From Asticcacaulis sp. AC466 (lineage in GTDB: Bacteria > Pseudomonadota > Alphaproteobacteria > Caulobacterales > Caulobacteraceae), in assembly GCF_000495815.1 (NCBI RefSeq), contig NZ_AWGE01000001.1, positions 682,001 to 746,000 on the forward strand: 64,000 nt of DNA, read 5' to 3'. The notes under the pieces were generated by a model that was given only the letters and a program-made list of their open reading frames with translations, searched no databases and was not told where the DNA came from. The translations under genes were made by a program, and so were the position numbers. The stretch's first letter is position 1, and every line of letters begins with the position of its first letter. Shown here piece after piece: positions 60,212-64,000 of this stretch.

Positions 60212-63200
60212 ATGAGTCGAGATCGTAAACCGTCTGTTAACAGCACCGAACCGCCCGTGCGGCCGATGGACCGTGCCCGGATGTTGCTCGATACGCCAAA
60301 GGCAGCCAAACGGTCGTTGAATCTTTCTTTGCGAACCTCGGCAATCGTCGCCGTCACCGTCGGGATGGGCATGGCGGGCCTGGCCTTCGGTGATCCAGCC
60401 CTGATCCCTCAGATAGCGCCGCGGTCGGAAATCGACATTCGGGTTGGCCGCAACAAACAGTCCGGGCGGGTGGAAATTTATGGTGCGATCGGGTCGCGTG
60501 CTTCGGTCCGCCGTGACAATGGACAGGTCGTCGTACGATTACCCGGGCAGATGCGGCCCGACCTGGGCGACATTCGCGCCAATCCGCCTGCCGGCGTCAA
60601 GTCGGTCGATCTCAAATCGGATGCCCGCGCCAGCGAACTGTGGCTTACCATAGCCGATGGCTTCGAAACCCATTTCGGGCGGGAAGACGGTGCGGTCTTC
60701 GTGCAGATCGATCCAAAGGCTGTCGACGACCAAAGGCCCGATGACGGCAAGAGCGATGGCAAGGTCGTCGTCAATTTGCAGGATCTCGCCAAGGACGCGC
60801 CGAAGCCGGCATCCAAGCCCACAGACCTCGCAAACCCGTCGCGTGTCAATCGCGCACCCACTGCCCCGGTCGTGGCGCTCGATGTCGCCAGCGTCGATGG
60901 CGGCGTGGATATTTCCTTTCCGTTTGAGGGACCGGCTGCGGCGGCCATATTCCGGCGCGGCGACTCCGTGTGGGTCGTCTTCGACCAAGAGGTAGACCTG
61001 CGCCTGCCTGGCAACCTGAAAGACGGTATGATCATTCAGGATGCCCAATGGACACGCAATGACGGTTTCACGGCTTTGCGCCTGAAAGCGCCCACGGCCG
61101 GTTCGCTGTCCGCCGTCAACGATGGGCTGGTCTGGTGTGTACGTGTTGGCGGCAAACCGTTTGACGGGCATGTCGCAGAAGTCAATGTCGTCCGCGACGA
61201 TTCGAGCGGCGTTCCGGGGCTGAACATAAACCTGGCCGGTGCCACACGTGTCGCGTGGATACGCGATCCGTCGGTTGGCGATCGCATGGCGATTGTGCCC
61301 GCCCGCGGCCCGATCAAGAACCTGTCCACCTCGCGCACGACGCTGGAGGCCACTCTGGCATCGACCGCGCAGGGCGCGGCGATTGTGCACATGACGCCGG
61401 ATGTCAAGGTCAAGGTCGATGGCGACCTGATTGAGATTTCGCGGCCTGGCGGACTTACACTGTCCAAATCCGGCAGTGGCCTGTCGCCCTCGGACGCGGC
61501 TCTGGCCTACAAGAATGCCCTCTACCCAGGCCTGATGAATCCGGACTGGTCGGCCACGCCGCCGGAAGGCTTCCTCTCGCGCTATAATGCTTTGCAGGCG
61601 GCAGCGGCCGACGAAGGCAATCTCGGTTCGGCGGCGCCGACCAAGGCCCGCCTGGCGCTGGCTCGCTTCCTTGTTGGACAAGGGCTGAACTACGAAGCCC
61701 AAGGCGTACTCGATCTGCTGGTCAAGACCAGCCCGCGCGGTCAGGATGACCCGCAGGTGCGCGGCCTGCGCGTTCTCGCGCGCATGCTGACGGGACGGTT
61801 TGCTGCCGCCACGGGTGATCTGGCGTCTTCGCAATTGATCAATGATCCCGCATCGCGGCTCTGGTCGGGCTATTCGGAAATGAAGGCGGGCCGTTATGCC
61901 GACGCCGTAAAGGACTTTAAATTTGGCCTGAGGGCATTGGACCAGTTTCCGCTGGAATGGCGAGCCCGGATCGGCAGCGCCTATGCGTTCGCCGCCTTGC
62001 AACAAAACGATCTGGTGACGGCCCAGGCCATGATCACCTACGCTATCGGCCAGGCGCAGAGCTCGCTCGACAAACTCGGCGCCTATCTGGTCGATGCTCA
62101 GATCATCGAAGCCCAAGGGGACAAGGCGCGGGCCCTGAAAGTATATCAGGCAGTCGCTCGCGCATCGGACGACGGTATCGCGACGCCGGCAGCCATGCAT
62201 GCGGCCGTGTTGGCCTACGATCTGAAGAAGGCCACATCCGCCCAGACTCTGGCCGCCCTCGACAGCCTGCGGTTCCGTTGGCGCGGTGACGACACCGAAT
62301 TGCAATTGATCGGCAGTATGGGCCAGATCTATCTCAGCGAAGGCCGCTACCGCGAAGCGCTTATGGTCATGAAGAGCGGCGGTCAGTCGTTCGCCGGCCA
62401 GCCACAAGCGACGCAGATCCAGGCGTCGATGAACCAGACCTTCCGCGCCCTGTTCCTTGGCGGCATGGCCGACGGCCTGCAGCCGATCGAAGCCCTGGCG
62501 CTGTTCAACGATTTCAAAAAGGACCTGACGCCCATTGGCGCCGACGGCGACGAAATGGTGCGTCGCATCGTACGCCGTCTGGTTGATGTCGATCTGCTGG
62601 ACCAGGCCGCCGAGCTGCTGGATTACCAGGTAAATCACCGGCTGGATGGCGTCGCCAGATCATCGGTCGCCTCGGATCTGGCGGCCATCTACCTGATGAA
62701 CCATAATCCGCAGAAGGCTTTGCAGGCCTTGTGGAATACCCGCACGACGCTTCTGCCCAAGGCGGTCATGGCGGAGCGGCGGATTTTGGAAGCGCGGGCG
62801 CTCAATGAACTGAACGAACCGGACAAGGCGCTTGATGTGTTGAGCAGTGACAACTCGCCGGACGCCGACGATGTGCGCGCCGATGTGTACTGGAACAAGC
62901 AGGACTATGCCCGGGCCGGGGCCATATTGGAACGTCGGCTAGGAGATATATGGAAAAAGGGTGGGCCCTTGGCGCAAGGCGATGAAGGCCGGCTGATCCG
63001 CGCCGCCGTTGCCTACAGCCTGCAAAAGGACCAGCCGTCTCTGACGCGTCTGTCTACGCGTTTCGGCAAGTTCGCCGATACGGCGTCGGCGCCGGACGCC
63101 GTGCGGGTCGCCTTGGCCCCGCTCGACGGCGGTACATTGAGCGCCAAGGATTTCGCGGCGTCGGCGGCGGCCAATGACAGCTTTGCCGGCTGGGTATCCG

Positions 63201-63280
63201 GTATGAAGAAGAAGTTCCGCCAAAAGGATGATGCTGCCGCCAAGGCGGCGAGCGCTGTACCTCCGGCCAAGACCGCCTGA
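60212..63280 (+). CDS. Large TPR-repeat membrane protein with AMIN-like N terminus
   Basis: A 1022-residue protein. A polar leader (1-42) precedes one membrane helix (about 45-62). Residues about 70-170 and 210-430 resemble beta-rich AMIN-like domains (for example IDIRVGRNKQSGRVEIYG..VVVRLPGQ). From about 470 the protein is helical with TPR-like motifs (RLWSGYSEMKAGRYADAVKDFKFGLRAL and others). The C terminus is Lys/Ala/Pro-rich. TPR/AMIN proteins act in envelope or flagellar assembly. ATG 60212; a TTG one codon earlier is possible. The gene follows the EF-hand gene by 112 bases. Confidence 0.85.
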   Translation: MSRDRKPSVNSTEPPVRPMDRARMLLDTPKAAKRSLNLSLRTSAIVAVTVGMGMAGLAFGDPALIPQIAPRSEIDIRVGRNKQSGRVEIYGAIGSRASVRRDNGQVVVRLPGQMRPDLGDIRANPPAGVKSVDLKSDARASELWLTIADGFETHFGREDGAVFVQIDPKAVDDQRPDDGKSDGKVVVNLQDLAKDAPKPASKPTDLANPSRVNRAPTAPVVALDVASVDGGVDISFPFEGPAAAAIFRRGDSVWVVFDQEVDLRLPGNLKDGMIIQDAQWTRNDGFTALRLKAPTAGSLSAVNDGLVWCVRVGGKPFDGHVAEVNVVRDDSSGVPGLNINLAGATRVAWIRDPSVGDRMAIVPARGPIKNLSTSRTTLEATLASTAQGAAIVHMTPDVKVKVDGDLIEISRPGGLTLSKSGSGLSPSDAALAYKNALYPGLMNPDWSATPPEGFLSRYNALQAAAADEGNLGSAAPTKARLALARFLVGQGLNYEAQGVLDLLVKTSPRGQDDPQVRGLRVLARMLTGRFAAATGDLASSQLINDPASRLWSGYSEMKAGRYADAVKDFKFGLRALDQFPLEWRARIGSAYAFAALQQNDLVTAQAMITYAIGQAQSSLDKLGAYLVDAQIIEAQGDKARALKVYQAVARASDDGIATPAAMHAAVLAYDLKKATSAQTLAALDSLRFRWRGDDTELQLIGSMGQIYLSEGRYREALMVMKSGGQSFAGQPQATQIQASMNQTFRALFLGGMADGLQPIEALALFNDFKKDLTPIGADGDEMVRRIVRRLVDVDLLDQAAELLDYQVNHRLDGVARSSVASDLAAIYLMNHNPQKALQALWNTRTTLLPKAVMAERRILEARALNELNEPDKALDVLSSDNSPDADDVRADVYWNKQDYARAGAILERRLGDIWKKGGPLAQGDEGRLIRAAVAYSLQKDQPSLTRLSTRFGKFADTASAPDAVRVALAPLDGGTLSAKDFAASAAANDSFAGWVSGMKKKFRQKDDAAAKAASAVPPAKTA

Positions 63281-63386
63281 TTTGCCAGCCTCACTGGGCC
63301 GCCTCATTGGGCCCGCTCGTGGTCACGTTTACGTGACCTGTGTCGTGTTTCGCTTTATGGCTTTCGAGGCGCCATGTAATATATCT

Positions 63387-63413
63387 GCGTTCCCAAGTGA
63401 TATGGGGGAACGC
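63387..63413 (+). promoter_or_regulatory. Hairpin just upstream of the 87-aa reading frame
   Basis: GCGTTCCC (63387-63394) pairs with GGGAACGC (63406-63413). The GGGGGA inside the second arm is the likely ribosome binding site of ATG 63420. Confidence 0.45.
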
Positions 63414-63419
63414 TGCTAA

Positions 63420-63683
63420 ATGAAGGATCGAGAGCTTAAGTTAAAAAGGCACAGCCGCAAGCACACTGCGCGGCATCAAAATTCCGGTGAAGAGGTCTGG
63501 CTTGTCAAAACCTGTACCCAACCGCCCGAAGTCGAAATCTCGGCACCAGCCCATATTTGCTTTACTCGCGATCAAGCCCCCGAAACCAAGACGATTTTGA
63601 CCTTCCTAAAGGAAGGCGCGCGGTTGCTTGCCGATAGCTTCATCACCCTCAACAACGAAAGGTCGGGGGACTGCGCCGCGTAA
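63420..63683 (+). CDS. Hypothetical 87-aa protein
   Basis: A soluble protein with a strongly basic N terminus (MKDRELKLKRHSRKHTARH) and an otherwise mixed sequence with three cysteines. No family is recognised. ATG 63420 has GGGGGA nine bases upstream, and that site is within a hairpin. It follows the TPR gene by 139 bases and precedes the SPFH lipoprotein gene by 30 bases on the same strand. No competing frame is convincing here. Confidence 0.45.
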   Translation: MKDRELKLKRHSRKHTARHQNSGEEVWLVKTCTQPPEVEISAPAHICFTRDQAPETKTILTFLKEGARLLADSFITLNNERSGDCAA

Positions 63684-63713
63684 AGTTCAGGCCGCAGACC
63701 GCGAAACAAGCAC

Positions 63714-64000
63714 ATGGTTATGAACAATATCCGCCCCAACGGGGTATCCATTCCGGGCCGTCTCAAGGTCCTCGGGTCGGCTGCCGTAGTCGGCGTCATT
63801 CTGCTGGGCACGCTTGTGTCCTGCGGTCAGACGATCCAGCCGGGTAATGTCGGCGTCAAGATCCGCACGCTCGGACCCAATGCCGGTGTCGACAAGACGC
63901 CGCTGCCGTCGGGCTGGCACATCAACCTGCCGGGCGAACGTATCGCGGAATTCCCGGTCATACAGCGCACCTATACGTACACGCGTGAAAAGGACGAGCG
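63714..64000 (+). CDS. SPFH/Band 7-like lipoprotein, N-terminal part
   Basis: The frame begins at ATG 63714 (alternative ATG 63720) and is open to the right edge, giving 95 codons. Residues about 19-37 form a hydrophobic signal with a lipobox LVSC (Cys37). After it comes QTIQPGNVGVKIRTLGPNAGVDKTPLPSGWHINLPGERIAEFPV, typical of SPFH (prohibitin/stomatin) domains, and then RTYTYTREKDE. The protein would be a lipid-anchored membrane scaffold. Its C-terminal part is outside the window. Confidence 0.82.
   Translation, partial: MVMNNIRPNGVSIPGRLKVLGSAAVVGVILLGTLVSCGQTIQPGNVGVKIRTLGPNAGVDKTPLPSGWHINLPGERIAEFPVIQRTYTYTREKDE

Noticed and set aside
60539-62638. A 699-residue minus-strand frame inside the TPR gene
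   Set aside because: Shadow of a long high-GC gene; low-complexity Arg/Gln/Gly translation with no recognisable motif.

Overview
The window looks like a chromosomal segment of an alphaproteobacterium of the order Caulobacterales, most likely Asticcacaulis or a close relative. The reasons are: high-GC coding on both strands; TTAA-N7-TTAA motifs (the CtrA consensus) in front of division genes; a sigma-54 flagellar promoter with a nearby FlbD-like palindrome; a flgF-flgG-flgA-flgH operon diverging from fliL-fliM; a RpoH-type heat-shock sigma factor beside an RluD-type pseudouridine synthase; and a phaR/phaA/phaB cluster. The genus call is inference. I see no phage, transposase, CRISPR array, tRNA or rRNA gene.

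Region by region. 1-4.3 kb: an edge-truncated gene with a CtrA box, a secreted protein, a TerB/J-domain protein, and an overlapping amidase/L,D-transpeptidase pair. 4.35-4.75 kb: RNase P RNA. 5.2-22.1 kb: the division and cell-wall (dcw) cluster in the order mraZ rsmH ftsL ftsI murE [secreted Cys-rich protein] murF mraY murD ftsW murG [AI-2E-family permease] murC murB. It carries a triple 10-bp-phased MraZ-type operator and CtrA boxes, and it stops after murB without ddl, ftsQ, ftsA or ftsZ. 22.2-29.5 kb: folP, a three-gene micro-operon that includes an easily missed 34-residue membrane protein, thiD, serC, purA and a receiver-domain protein. 29.6-34 kb (minus strand): rpoH, rluD, two ExbD paralogues and folE. 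34.2-43.3 kb: cysS, a SRPBCC protein, an IscU-like protein, yidD, thrS and three envelope glycosyltransferases. 43.4-47 kb: the PHA genes. 47.2-52.6 kb: a secreted protein, gloB, a methyltransferase, sixA, pyrD and an O-antigen-ligase-like protein. 52.7-63.3 kb: flagellar genes (flgH/A/G/F to the left; fliL, fliM, a PflI-like protein, a MotE-like protein, an EF-hand protein and a 1022-residue TPR protein to the right). The right edge holds the start of an SPFH-type lipoprotein.

How the parts fit. Lipid II is made by MurB/C/D/E/F, MraY and MurG and used by FtsW/FtsI, while the amidase and L,D-transpeptidase remodel peptidoglycan. CtrA-type sites before mraZ, ftsW, fliL and the left-edge gene suggest cell-cycle control of both division and flagellar assembly. 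Two dispersed intergenic repeat families are each present twice. No clear undescribed multi-gene defence or mobile system is visible. The most unusual signals are the secreted protein inserted in the dcw cluster, the interleaved inverted repeats before exbD, the 34-residue protein, the hairpin at the start of the O-antigen-ligase-like gene, and the regulatory architecture around mraZ and flgF/fliL.
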